NCBI RefSeq assembly: GCF_900114245.1
Contig: NZ_FOSK01000012.1
Location: 1 to 64,000, forward strand
Source of the DNA: Pseudovibrio ascidiaceicola
GTDB taxonomy: Bacteria; Pseudomonadota; Alphaproteobacteria; Rhizobiales; Stappiaceae
Length of the DNA: 64,000 nt
Direction of reading: 5' to 3'
The notes under the pieces were generated by a model. It was not told where the DNA came from. It ran no database searches and saw nothing but the letters and a program-made list of their open reading frames with translations. Position numbers and translations under genes: made by a program. Of this stretch, positions 41,125-50,047 are shown piece by piece. Within the stretch, counting starts at the first letter, position 1. The number at the start of each line of letters is the position of its first letter.

Positions 41125-44100
41125 CTAGTGGAAGTCGCGACTTGGGAACAATTTTTTGGCCTGCTCTCTTGGGTGCCGAGCACGAGTAATCGTAGGTAAG
41201 ATTCTCTGATTGCGGGGAGCATCATCTGCCACTGGAAGCATTTTGCCAATCTCTTCATCCAATGGATGGCCAAGTATAGATAAGCGTTCCGAATAATCTT
41301 TTATTTCCTGTGCGATCAAATGCACGACTGTGCCCTCTCGTTGCAAATAGCCGGTGACATATAGCAGGCGACCTGAGATAACTTCACGCCGGAATTTTTC
41401 GTAAACTTTAGGCCAGACAACCACGTTACAGACCCCGGTTTCATCTTCCAATGTAAGAAAAATCACCCCAGAGGCCGTACCTGGGCGTTGGCGTGTAATA
41501 ACAAGGCCACAGACTATTGTGTGGCCAAGTGGTGCATCCTGAAGGGCGGCATGAGTTGTAAGTTCAAGTATATCCGGACGTAGCAACTCCATGGGATGAG
41601 CGCGGAGAGAAAAGCGGGTAGAGAGGTAGTCTTCAACCACCTCTTCGCCCAGATGCATACTTGGCAGGTGGACTTTTGGCTCAAAAATAACTTCACCGTC
41701 CAAAGGGTCGTTGAATAGAGGCAAAGGTTCAGTCCCCTTAATTGCCTTCACCTGCCATAAAGCCTCTCGGCGATTGAGCCCCATACTGACGAAAGCATCA
41801 GCTTCAGCCAGTCTTTCTAGAGTTGCAGGACCAACACCAGCTCGATGCCAAATGCTTTGTGGGTCCGGGTAGCCATTGCCCCGTGCAGCGACAATCCAGA
41901 GAGCTTCGTCCTCTTTAAACCCTTTAATCTGTCGAAAACCAAGTTGAATAGCGAGCTTACCGTCCGTGCGCCATTCTAACTTATTGTTCCAATGGCTGCG
42001 ATTCGCACAAATAGGACGTATTTCCACATCATGCTCTCTTGCATCACGTATAATTTGTGCTGGAGCATAAAACCCCATCGGCTGAGAATTCAACAAAGCG
42101 CAGGCAAAAGCTGCCGGATGATGGCATTTAAGCCATGCAGAAACATAGGCAAGGAGTGCGAAAGCCGCGGCATGACTTTCGGGAAAACCGTAGTTACCAA
42201 AACCCTCAATTTGAGAGAAACAGCGTTCTGCAAATTCTAACTCATAACCACGTTTCAGCATGCCCTTTACAAAACGTTCCTTAAACGAACTTATGGTGCC
42301 CATACGCTTGAAAGTGGCTAGAGAACGGCGCAACCGGTCAGCTTCAGCTGGCGTAAAACCAGCTGCAACTTCGGCAATACGCATGGCTTGTTCCTGAAAC
42401 AAAGGCACACCAAGGGTTTTGCCTAAAACCTCTTCCAGATCTTGAGAAGGATATGTGACCTTCTCTTTGCCCTGACGACGTTTGATGTAAGGATGCACCA
42501 TCCCTCCCTGAATGGGACCAGGGCGGACAATGGCCACTTCGATCACGAGGTCATATAAATTGCGAGGGCGCATACGCGGTAGAAAATTCATCTGGGCACG
42601 ACTTTCTACCTGAAACACACCAATGGCATCTGCTGCGCACAACATATCGTAAGTTCTGCTATCATCCTGAGGCACGGTATCAATTGTAAGCTGATTGCCG
42701 TGTTTTTCCTCAATCAAAGCAAAGCACTTACGAATGCAAGTGAGCATGCCGAGACTCAGAACGTCGATCTTGAGGATACCAAGAGCATCGATATCATCCT
42801 TGTCCCATTCAATGATGGTCCGATCTTCCATCGCTGCATTTTCAATGGGGCACAACTCATCCAGACGGCCTTTAGTTATAATGAAACCGCCCACATGCTG
42901 GGATAAATGGCGAGGAAAGCCAATGATTTCTTTAATCAAGTGGATGGTAAGTGCCAGGCGTTGATTTGAGCCATTTAACCCCAGTGCCTTCAAACGTTCT
43001 TCTGGTACTCCTTGATTGGAAGATCCCCACATCTGCCCGGAAAGGTTCGCAAGTAAATCTTGCGACAATCCCATTACTTTCCCTACTTCTCGAATGGCTG
43101 CCCGGGAACGGAAGTGAATAACAGTAGCGCACAGGCCCGCTCGGTGCCGACCATACTTTTTATAGATATGCTGAATAACCTCTTCACGGCGCTCATGCTC
43201 AAAATCAACATCAATGTCTGGCGGCTCACCACGATGTTCTGAGATAAATCGTTCAAACACCATAGAGATGGTTTCCGGGGCAACATCTGTTATACCCAAA
43301 GCGAAACAGATAATTGAGTTGGCTGCTGACCCCCGTCCCTGACACAAAATATCTCTGGAACGGGCAAAAGATATAATGTCATGCACTGTGAGGAAATAGG
43401 CGGCGAAGCCTAGCTTATCGACCAGTGCTAACTCCTTTTTAACAAGGCCTTGTACTTTTGGGCTTTCACCTTTGGGATAACGACGCTTGATACCTGCGAG
43501 TGTCAATCGCTTCAAACGCCCCTGAGCTGTTTCTATTGCGTTGCCTTCCTCTGGATAGTCATAGGAAAGTTCACTCAGGCAAAAAGAGCACCTATTGGCA
43601 ATTTCTAGCGTACGCTTGATGGCTGCAGGATGAGCACGAAACAGAGACGCCATATCAGAGAAAGGTTTCAAACGCCGCTCGCTATTGGGCAAGGCCCGAC
43701 GGCCAATTTGATCGATAGTGATACCTTCACGGATGCAGGTCAGGACATCAGCAAGTTGGCGCCGATTGCCGCGGTGCATAAGGACATCTCCCAGAGCCAC
43801 CATAGGAGCAGCAAGGCGTAAGGAGAGCTTGGCACAAGCATTAAAATAAGCTTGATCATTGCCATCATATTGCGGAGCGGCTCCAAGAAAAACATGGGAG
43901 GGAAAGGCTTGCACCGCCTGCTGGATATGTTCTGCAACAGCACTGCAATCTAAGAAAACTTGCGGCAAGGCTATGAGTACCATACCGCTACCTTCTTCCA
44001 GTAAATCTTTATATAATAACTTACATTGGCCTTTATCAGTACGACGCTTTCCTTTACTCAGCAGACTAGACAAGCGGGCATAGGCATCCCGATCTTGCGC

Positions 44101-44430
44101 TAAGGCAATCCAGTGGATTGGGCTATCTTCAAGAACCAAACGGCACCCAATCACCAAACGCGGCAGGGGGAATGTTGGAGTTTGCAAATCATTTTTGTCT
44201 TCCTGTTCATCCATCTGATGGCTGGAAGCAATAAGTTGTGCTTCATCTCGTTTTCGAGTGATTTCCTTTAAAGCAGAATACGCTCTCACCACTCCTGCCA
44301 ATGAATTATGATCTGTGATTGCAATAGCTGACAAGCCCAAGTGAGCTGCGCGTGCCATCAGCTCCTCTGGATGAGAGGCTCCATTAAGAAAAGTGAAATT
44401 GGAAGTGACGCACAGCTCGGCATAACTCAT
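41125..44430 (-). CDS. dnaE2: Error-prone DNA polymerase DnaE2 (ImuC)
   Basis: Alternative C-family DNA polymerase for translesion synthesis, 1101 residues. It begins with the DnaE2-type PHP domain (YAELCVTSNFTFLNGASHPEEL, lacking the full His set of active PHP domains), then the polymerase core with 'CQGRGSAANSIICFALGITD', 'DIDVDFEHERREEVIQHIYKKYGR' (catalytic Asp), 'LGILKIDVLSLGML', and ends with an OB domain ('GHTIVCGLVITRQRPGTASGVIFLTLEDETG'). The ATG at 44430 overlaps the imuB stop (ATGA) and has AAGGAG upstream. Last gene of the SOS-controlled imuA-imuB-dnaE2 mutasome. Confidence 0.95.
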   Translation of the reverse strand: MSYAELCVTSNFTFLNGASHPEELMARAAHLGLSAIAITDHNSLAGVVRAYSALKEITRKRDEAQLIASSHQMDEQEDKNDLQTPTFPLPRLVIGCRLVLEDSPIHWIALAQDRDAYARLSSLLSKGKRRTDKGQCKLLYKDLLEEGSGMVLIALPQVFLDCSAVAEHIQQAVQAFPSHVFLGAAPQYDGNDQAYFNACAKLSLRLAAPMVALGDVLMHRGNRRQLADVLTCIREGITIDQIGRRALPNSERRLKPFSDMASLFRAHPAAIKRTLEIANRCSFCLSELSYDYPEEGNAIETAQGRLKRLTLAGIKRRYPKGESPKVQGLVKKELALVDKLGFAAYFLTVHDIISFARSRDILCQGRGSAANSIICFALGITDVAPETISMVFERFISEHRGEPPDIDVDFEHERREEVIQHIYKKYGRHRAGLCATVIHFRSRAAIREVGKVMGLSQDLLANLSGQMWGSSNQGVPEERLKALGLNGSNQRLALTIHLIKEIIGFPRHLSQHVGGFIITKGRLDELCPIENAAMEDRTIIEWDKDDIDALGILKIDVLSLGMLTCIRKCFALIEEKHGNQLTIDTVPQDDSRTYDMLCAADAIGVFQVESRAQMNFLPRMRPRNLYDLVIEVAIVRPGPIQGGMVHPYIKRRQGKEKVTYPSQDLEEVLGKTLGVPLFQEQAMRIAEVAAGFTPAEADRLRRSLATFKRMGTISSFKERFVKGMLKRGYELEFAERCFSQIEGFGNYGFPESHAAAFALLAYVSAWLKCHHPAAFACALLNSQPMGFYAPAQIIRDAREHDVEIRPICANRSHWNNKLEWRTDGKLAIQLGFRQIKGFKEDEALWIVAARGNGYPDPQSIWHRAGVGPATLERLAEADAFVSMGLNRREALWQVKAIKGTEPLPLFNDPLDGEVIFEPKVHLPSMHLGEEVVEDYLSTRFSLRAHPMELLRPDILELTTHAALQDAPLGHTIVCGLVITRQRPGTASGVIFLTLEDETGVCNVVVWPKVYEKFRREVISGRLLYVTGYLQREGTVVHLIAQEIKDYSERLSILGHPLDEEIGKMLPVADDAPRNQRILPTITRARHPREQAKKLFPSRDFH

Positions 44431-45905
44431 GCAAACTCTCCTTGCACAAACCACGCCGGGTGCCGTGGGGTGTAAAACATCCAGAGCCTGCGCCCTTGTT
44501 TAGTTTCTATGTGCCAGTAATCTCGAACACCAGAACGCCAACTCGGATCATCCAACCACCATTCTGGGGCAATACGTTCAGGCCCAGTAGCTTTAACAAG
44601 AGAGAAATGCATACGCCGCCAGCAAAACTTACGAGGCGGTATTCTGCTCGTGGCATTAATAGGTTCCGGCGAGAATAATCGCAAAGGACGTTGCGATCCT
44701 TGGTTCCGCGGCCATTTGCTTTCTGGCGAGGTATAGGCCGCAGAAGCCTCTACAAATGCTCGCTCAGGTACATGACTTTCTGCTGGCAGAAAGCGGATGA
44801 TATTGTCCAACCCAATACGGCTGCCAAGACGTGTAATGAGATCATCTAGAGCATCTCCAGAGTCCTGGTGAGCTGTGTTTGCGTCCACCTGTACCAGAGG
44901 GAGAGGCTCAACATCGAATGCTTCTAAACGCAGCTGATCAATACCATAACCCGCATCTAACTCTCTCACACTGCGTTCAAACAAAGGCAAGATGCATTCA
45001 GCCTCTCGCATTGGACGGGCAAGGCGCAACTCTGCCTGAACAGCTGCCTGATCAACCCGCTGACAGATCAAACGTAAGGCCCGGGCACCAGATTCTTGCC
45101 GCTTTAACTTATTGCAAATACGATTCAGTAGGCGTTCAAGGCCTGCTATAACATCGCCATAAAGACCGATCGGATCCGGAAAGGTAATGCGAGCAGCATA
45201 AGAGATTTTTGGAGCTTCAGGTTCAATCTGCTCCGACTGGTCCCCTAGAGCCTGATCCATACGGCGGACCACATCAAGACTGAAACGACGACTGATTGTG
45301 GCCCGAGGCATAGCCATCAATTCTCCAATGGTACGCAGGCCAAGGCGCTGTAAGGCTGTACAAGTAGCATCATCCAGCCGAAGAGCAGCTACAGGCAAAG
45401 GGCTGAGAGCAATTTTGAGTTTGTCTTGAGGAACTATACCTTTGCTGTAACGGGAAATAGCCCAGGCTGCACCGCGAGTACCAGCCAGACCTGAACGCAC
45501 ATGTAAACGAGAATGGGTAAGACGCTGATGGATATCTTCCAGCATCTCTTCCTCTCCACCAAGCAAATGAGTGGAGCCTGTTACATCTAAGAGGAGGCTA
45601 TCGTTGCCATCAAACCCCACCCACGGACAATACCGATCTGCCCAACGTAATAAAGCACTCAGGAAATGGTGATCCGCATGGAGGTTAGCAGGCCCAGTCC
45701 GTAGATCGGGGCAAAGGGCTCTAGCATCAGATAGGCCCATGCCTTGCACCAGCCCTTGCTGAACCGCCTGAGAGTTGAGGCAATAAAGCCGTTCCATGTT
45801 TTTCTCATGATGGGTTACCGCAAAGGGGGCCTCAACCGGATTGATCCGCAGTATGCGATCACTGGCAAGCCTCGGAAACCACAATGATACGATGCGCCTG
45901 TGCAT
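44427..45905 (-). CDS. imuB: ImuB, Y-family polymerase-like mutasome protein
   Basis: 492-residue Y-family homologue without a working active site; it links the beta clamp to DnaE2. Visible parts: 'MHRRIVSLWFPRLASDRI', 'GLVQGMGLSDARALCPDL', 'LLLDVTGSTHLLGGEEEMLEDI' (where true Pol IV/V enzymes have the catalytic SIDE), and a C-terminal part 'RPLRLFSPEP...ERIAPEWWLDDPSWRSGVRDYWHIETKQGRRLWMFYTPRHPAWFVQGEFA' diagnostic for ImuB. A clamp-binding motif candidate is 'RPLRLF'. SD GGAAGG precedes the ATG. Overlaps imuA by 47 bases and dnaE2 by 4. Confidence 0.94.
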   Translation of the reverse strand: MHRRIVSLWFPRLASDRILRINPVEAPFAVTHHEKNMERLYCLNSQAVQQGLVQGMGLSDARALCPDLRTGPANLHADHHFLSALLRWADRYCPWVGFDGNDSLLLDVTGSTHLLGGEEEMLEDIHQRLTHSRLHVRSGLAGTRGAAWAISRYSKGIVPQDKLKIALSPLPVAALRLDDATCTALQRLGLRTIGELMAMPRATISRRFSLDVVRRMDQALGDQSEQIEPEAPKISYAARITFPDPIGLYGDVIAGLERLLNRICNKLKRQESGARALRLICQRVDQAAVQAELRLARPMREAECILPLFERSVRELDAGYGIDQLRLEAFDVEPLPLVQVDANTAHQDSGDALDDLITRLGSRIGLDNIIRFLPAESHVPERAFVEASAAYTSPESKWPRNQGSQRPLRLFSPEPINATSRIPPRKFCWRRMHFSLVKATGPERIAPEWWLDDPSWRSGVRDYWHIETKQGRRLWMFYTPRHPAWFVQGEFA

Positions 45906-46452
45906 TCCAACAAACCTTCCAACTACCCAGCGTTCCCTTTTTGTTCTTAATTAACTCCCAGTGTAGAACTGTCAATCCTGCGGTCTTGGGGTTATGCCCA
46001 TCACTCACAGAAGTTGGACATTCTGGAGAACATTGCCAGCGAGTTTGTGCTGCATTGCTACCCATTCCTTCTGAAACTATAAGAATGCCTGTCGCCTTCC
46101 CCATCTCTGCGGCAAGTTGCAAGCGACGGCCTGCTGTAAGATCCAGCGGGCGATAAAGCTCCGTAATGACATGAGATACCGCGCCAGAACGCAGGGCCTC
46201 TTCTGCACAAGATAACAGCATTTGCTGATTTTTCGCTCTGGCCAGGATGATCCGTGAGGGATCGCAAAAAGGTGTCATACCAACAGGATTGACGATATCG
46301 CTTTGCCAATCTAGCTGAAGCCAAAGGATAGTACGTGCATTGTCGCTTCGGTCTGCACCGCAAGCCATAGCAGCAAAAGCCGACGCACCAGCTCCGCAAA
46401 CTTCGTGGGCTCGCCCAATTTCAAGTGGGAAAAATTGTTCTAGTTCTGCCAT
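45859..46452 (-). CDS. imuA: ImuA, RecA/SulA-like mutasome protein
   Basis: 197-residue first gene of the mutagenesis cassette. The ImuA pattern is recognised in 'EIGRAHEVCGAGASAFAAMACG', 'TILWLQ', and 'RLQLAAEMGKATGILIVSEG...AQTRWQCSPEC', a RecA-like fold without intact Walker motifs. It probably interacts with RecA and ImuB at damaged DNA. The SOS box is 27 bases upstream; the predicted transcription start lies only a few bases before the ATG and there is no ribosome site, so translation may be leaderless. Confidence 0.9.
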   Translation of the reverse strand: MAELEQFFPLEIGRAHEVCGAGASAFAAMACGADRSDNARTILWLQLDWQSDIVNPVGMTPFCDPSRIILARAKNQQMLLSCAEEALRSGAVSHVITELYRPLDLTAGRRLQLAAEMGKATGILIVSEGMGSNAAQTRWQCSPECPTSVSDGHNPKTAGLTVLHWELIKNKKGTLGSWKVCWNAQAHRIIVVSEACQ

Positions 46453-46460
46453 ACAATGCA

Positions 46461-46493
46461 GAATATCACCCAGCGCTAGAACATATCAAGAAC
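46461..46493 (-). promoter_or_regulatory. SOS (LexA) box and promoter of imuA-imuB-dnaE2
   Basis: GAAC-ATATCAA-GAAC at 46479-46493, the alphaproteobacterial LexA box (GTTC-N7-GTTC on the minus strand). Within it the minus strand reads TTGATA (-35, 46489-46484), and GATATT (-10) follows at 46467-46462 after 16 bases. LexA binding would cover the -35. Confidence 0.85.
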
Positions 46494-46660
46494 AAATGCT
46501 TTTATGGTAAACATCTATCTCGCATCACTTACTCATAACCATATGACCTAAGATGTTTCACTGTTGTCCTTTATAACCTCACAATATATGCAGATCGCAG
46601 AAAAGACCGGTGGCGCGCTGACGTCGTGATTTCCCAGACTGGAAAGAACAGAAACCTCAG

Positions 46661-46894
46661 ATGACGATCTCTACCCAACTCTCCGTAAATCCAAAGCAAA
46701 ACAATTGGGTGTTTTTCACCGTTGCCACCTCCGCGCTTGCTCTCACAGCTGCTATTGGCCTTGCATATCTTGCAAATCCAAACCCGGTTCCAAAGCTGCA
46801 TCTCGCTAAGGCTGAAGTCTCACATTGCACCGTTGCCGGAGCAACAGCTGTTTTAGGTCTTCGCGGTGAATGGAACTGCATTGCTGCGCAGTGA
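46661..46894 (+). CDS. Small single-span membrane protein, unknown
   Basis: 77 residues: one hydrophobic segment (about 17-39, 'VFFTVATSALALTAAIGLAYLA') followed by 'PNPVPKLHLAKAEVSHCTVAGATAVLGLRGEWNCIAAQ' with two cysteines. It starts with ATG but has only a weak ribosome site. The convergent ialB gene begins its end 8 bases after the stop. Coding is likely but not certain; an overlapping minus-strand frame is less convincing because it lacks a plausible start context. Confidence 0.5.
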   Translation: MTISTQLSVNPKQNNWVFFTVATSALALTAAIGLAYLANPNPVPKLHLAKAEVSHCTVAGATAVLGLRGEWNCIAAQ

Positions 46895-46902
46895 CCACGA
46901 GC

Positions 46903-47469
46903 TTACTTTGAGTTCTGCGCTCGCATCTCGTTGTAGGCTTTTGTAAAACCGGTGGCAGAAAAGTTGATACCAACCTTTTTACCTGCTCTGGACATCATCA
47001 CAAATCGTCCTTGATCTTTTGCAGCTTTCATTGCGTTGATGAAGGCCTCTTCAGTTTTGCCTTCAATCACACAGCCTTGCGCCATACAGCGATTGACCCG
47101 TGCGACCGCCTGAAAATCACCAATGTTCACGCCAACGCCCGGAGCCAAAAGAAAGTCGAGCGGCAATACATATTGCACCATATCGCTCTTTTCTTTCTGG
47201 CTGTAGGTGAGTGTCATCAGCAGAATATTCTGGCCGCTTTCCTTATGAACCACACGCTGCTTGATCTGGCAGCTCATGCCGTTCACGGCAGGGTCATAGC
47301 ACTCCAGCAACCAATCTCCGTGTTGTTGCGTGGTAACCTTAGGGCTGCTGGCAACAGCTGCGTCGCCTTTTGGGGCTGATTGAGCAAAGCCCGGCGTAGC
47401 ACCAAGAAAAGCAACAGCTCCCAGAGCAAGAGCTGCAATTGTACAAAGGGGAAAACCAAAATTCTTCAT
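46903..47469 (-). CDS. Invasion-associated locus B (IalB) family protein
   Basis: 188-residue exported protein. Signal peptide 'MKNFGFPLCTIAALALGAVAFLGATPGFAQS' precedes the IalB domain with 'GDWLLECYDPAVNGMSCQIKQRVV', 'LLAPGVGVNIGDFQAVARVNRCMAQGCVIEG' (four conserved Cys) and 'ISFSATGFTKAY'-like end (here INFSATGFTKAYNEM). Named from Bartonella erythrocyte invasion, but the family is widespread in free-living alphaproteobacteria, where its function is unknown. Single gene with its own promoter region. Confidence 0.9.
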   Translation of the reverse strand: MKNFGFPLCTIAALALGAVAFLGATPGFAQSAPKGDAAVASSPKVTTQQHGDWLLECYDPAVNGMSCQIKQRVVHKESGQNILLMTLTYSQKEKSDMVQYVLPLDFLLAPGVGVNIGDFQAVARVNRCMAQGCVIEGKTEEAFINAMKAAKDQGRFVMMSRAGKKVGINFSATGFTKAYNEMRAQNSK

Positions 47470-47602
47470 TTGAATATCTTGCTTGCAACTATAACGATAG
47501 GACTGAGTTATCTATCACACCAATCTAGTTTTGTTGCAATATTGGAGATTTGCGGGAGACCTCTTGTAAAGAGCCCCATGTTTTCCTCAAGGATTTGAAA
47601 TT

Positions 47603-47953
47603 ATGAAATCTGGAAAAATCAATTACATCGAGTTGCCCGCAGCTGATCTGGAAGCGGTAAAGGCGTTTTACAGCAATGCACTTGGCTGGACTTTCGAGGA
47701 CTACGGCCCAGAATACACCGCTTTCAATGACGGTGACTTTGATGGCGGTTTTTTCAAGGCAGACCTTTCGTCTTCCACCGCAAGCGGTGCAGCGCTTATT
47801 GTGCTTTATGCGGAAAATCTGGAAGCATTGCAGGACACATTGGTGAAAAACGGCGCAAAAATCTGTCGTGAGATCTTTACCTTCCCAGGTGGGCGTCGTT
47901 TCCATTTTCTTGACCCTAACAACAACGAACTAGCTGTCTGGTCAGACAAATAA
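47603..47953 (+). CDS. VOC (glyoxalase/bleomycin-resistance fold) family protein
   Basis: 116-residue single-domain VOC protein: 'INYIELPAADLEAVKAFYSNALGWTFEDYGPEYTAFN' and 'ICREIFTFPGGRRFHFLDPNNNELAVWSD' are the two beta-alpha-beta-beta-beta halves. The C-terminal 'DPNNNELAVW' has the Glu found as metal ligand in glyoxalase I-like proteins. The reaction is not deducible. AAGG upstream of the ATG. Confidence 0.88.
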   Translation: MKSGKINYIELPAADLEAVKAFYSNALGWTFEDYGPEYTAFNDGDFDGGFFKADLSSSTASGAALIVLYAENLEALQDTLVKNGAKICREIFTFPGGRRFHFLDPNNNELAVWSDK

Positions 47954-48065
47954 CAGGCGAATGCGGCGCTTACCTGCAATATTAGTTGGGGTGATTTGAG
48001 GGATTCACCCTGCTCTATGAATAGGCGTAGCTTCCAAGCGAAATTCAGTTCTTCAGGAGATTCGC

Positions 48066-48452
48066 GTGCGGTTCGCCAAAGCATCAGATGCCGGTCAGTT
48101 CAGCCCACTCAGTTCTAAAGGGGCTTCACTCGGAGTTCTCATTGCATCTGCAATGCTCCTTGCCGCCTGTCAATCCAATGTTTTTGGCCCCGATCCGTCA
48201 AACCCTCCCTCTGATGCATATGTTGTTTCTATCGAAACCAAGCCATCTGGCGCGCAATGCATTTTGGATGGGTATGCTGAAAACCTACACGTAAAAAGCC
48301 CGGGACAGCTCGTCATTCCAGAGGAATACAAGGACGCGCAACTCGTGTGTACGAAAGAAGGCCACGAGGAAGTCCGCGATGACTGGTACCCTGGTGCAGG
48401 CGTAGAAATGCCGACAGTTTCCTGGGTCAGGACACTTCCAAAGAAACAGTAG
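48066..48452 (+). CDS. Small lipoprotein, paralogue of the 30930-31361 product
   Basis: 128 residues from a GTG start with AGGAG 6 bases upstream. N-terminal signal with lipobox LLAAC (Cys about residue 35) after a long polar lead. The mature protein 'SIETKPSGAQCILDGYAENLHVKSPGQLVIPEEYKDAQLVCTKEGHEEV' shares the order T-x-P-x-G-A-x-C-x-L-D/E-G-Y, V-K-x-P-G, V-I/V-P and L-x-C-x-x-x-G with the lipoprotein at 30930, indicating one family of outer-membrane-anchored modules. Function unknown. Confidence 0.75.
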   Translation: MRFAKASDAGQFSPLSSKGASLGVLIASAMLLAACQSNVFGPDPSNPPSDAYVVSIETKPSGAQCILDGYAENLHVKSPGQLVIPEEYKDAQLVCTKEGHEEVRDDWYPGAGVEMPTVSWVRTLPKKQ

Positions 48453-48482
48453 TTTCTATCTCTTAAACCTTCTTAGCAGCGC

Positions 48483-49745
48483 TTATGCGCTGGCCTCAGC
48501 TGAGATCGTATTTGACGATGCGATCTTCTCTGCCTTCTGCACCCTTGCACCAATAATCACCAATACAAGCGCTATTCCGCCAAAAGCACAAAACGCAAAG
48601 GACAGGGGCAGCAAGGTCTGATCATAGAAACGGCCAACAATCACTGAGAGGATGAGCGCAATAAACGTGGTAGACGCGCCAACCAATGTAGCAGCCAGAC
48701 CAGCGATATGTCCGAGTGGTTCCATGGACATGGCGTTCAGGTTTCCGTTCAACATCGGCTGACAGAAGAACGCCAATGAGAGATAGGTCATGAACAGCCA
48801 CAGATCAGGCGTGGTATCAATGAGGAGTAGATACAGCCCAAAGCTAAGGCTGGTGACGATCTGAATGGTCAAAGCAGCACGGCACATGTTCTGCAAACCA
48901 ATGCGCCTCACAATACGGCCATTGACGATGGATGCCATGCCAAACACCACGGCAATGCCGGAAAAATAGAGTGGGAATGTTTCGTGGACATTGAAGATGT
49001 CTGCAAACATCGGCTGAGCGGTACTGAGATATGTCATCATCGTACCAAAAACAAAGCCAGAAGCCGCTGTGTAATATAAAGTTGCCTTATGGCTTACGAC
49101 TTCTTCAAGACCTTCCCAAAGCACTCTGGGCGTGATGACCCGGCGATTTTCTGGTTTCAACGTTTCTGGCTGACGCATTGCTAGCCAGATGCAGCCAACA
49201 GACGCCATAACCAACATGATGACAAAAATTGCCCGCCACCCAGCAGCAAATAGAATGCCCTGACCAATCAACGGCGCTAATGTGGGCACAATAATAAACA
49301 CTGCTGTTACAAACGATAGGATGCGCGCCATTTCCGCGCCGACATATTTGTCGCGAACAATCGCCATAACAACCGTCCGGTGAGCACTGGCTCCGACACC
49401 TTGAAGCAAACGCCCGAAAATCATCATTGGCAACGATGTCGCTGTGGCTGCGAGCACGGCACCAATCGCGAAAACAACAGATCCCGCATAAACCGCAGGC
49501 TTTCTGCCAAAGCGGTCAGAGACAGGACCAAAAATAAACTGCCCCAAGCTTAACCCAAGAAACAACGCAGAAATGATGAGCTGAACGTTGTTGGAATTTC
49601 CGACATTTAAATCTTTGCCAATGACTGAAAACGCTGGCAGCACGGCGTCAATAGAAAGCGCAGTCAAGCTGGTCAGCGTAGCCATAAGGGCAACAAATTC
49701 AACCGTTCCCAGGCTCGCACCTGCGGTTTTCGGAGAGTCCGACAT
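48483..49745 (-). CDS. Bcr/CflA-family MFS multidrug efflux transporter
   Basis: 420-residue, 12-TM drug:H+ antiporter. The Bcr/CflA pattern is seen in 'LTALSIDAVLPAFSVIGKDL', 'QFIFGPVSDRFGRKPAVYAG' (motif A), 'LLQGVGASAHRTVVMAIVRDKYVGAEMARILSFV' (motif C region) and the mid-loop. ATG at 49745 with AGGA upstream is preferred; an extension to 49853 has a polar, non-membrane lead. Substrate unknown (bicyclomycin, chloramphenicol or metabolite-like compounds in the family). Confidence 0.9.
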   Translation of the reverse strand: MSDSPKTAGASLGTVEFVALMATLTSLTALSIDAVLPAFSVIGKDLNVGNSNNVQLIISALFLGLSLGQFIFGPVSDRFGRKPAVYAGSVVFAIGAVLAATATSLPMMIFGRLLQGVGASAHRTVVMAIVRDKYVGAEMARILSFVTAVFIIVPTLAPLIGQGILFAAGWRAIFVIMLVMASVGCIWLAMRQPETLKPENRRVITPRVLWEGLEEVVSHKATLYYTAASGFVFGTMMTYLSTAQPMFADIFNVHETFPLYFSGIAVVFGMASIVNGRIVRRIGLQNMCRAALTIQIVTSLSFGLYLLLIDTTPDLWLFMTYLSLAFFCQPMLNGNLNAMSMEPLGHIAGLAATLVGASTTFIALILSVIVGRFYDQTLLPLSFAFCAFGGIALVLVIIGARVQKAEKIASSNTISAEASA

Positions 49746-50047
49746 CTGGATATTCCTGTAACAATCCTGGCAGTTTTGCGGATTTCTTCTGAAAACCCAA
49801 CACCAAGGATCTACCGTGATTACGGCATTGTCTGTGGGAGCAACATCTTTCACCTATCAGGCAATAAACGTGAAATCAAGAAATGAGATGAATTGTAATC
49901 AATGACGTTGTTTGAGGAGTTAGCTCTAAAAACATCTCCAGCACGGTTATTATTGCGGGAGCTTCGCAGCGGTTTCAGGTCTCTTGCGCGTCTTTAAGAA
50001 GACACTAGGATTCTTGATGTTATTACTCTCCCATATTTGGGGGCATT
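49746..50047. other. Divergent noncoding region
   Basis: 302 bp between the MFS gene and the GT-C-like gene. Nothing beyond presumed promoters is seen. Confidence 0.5.

Noticed and set aside
46657-46881. 74-codon minus-strand frame opposite the small membrane protein gene
   Set aside because: Same DNA as the plus-strand frame with a plausible TM segment; the minus frame has no start context or hydrophobic pattern.
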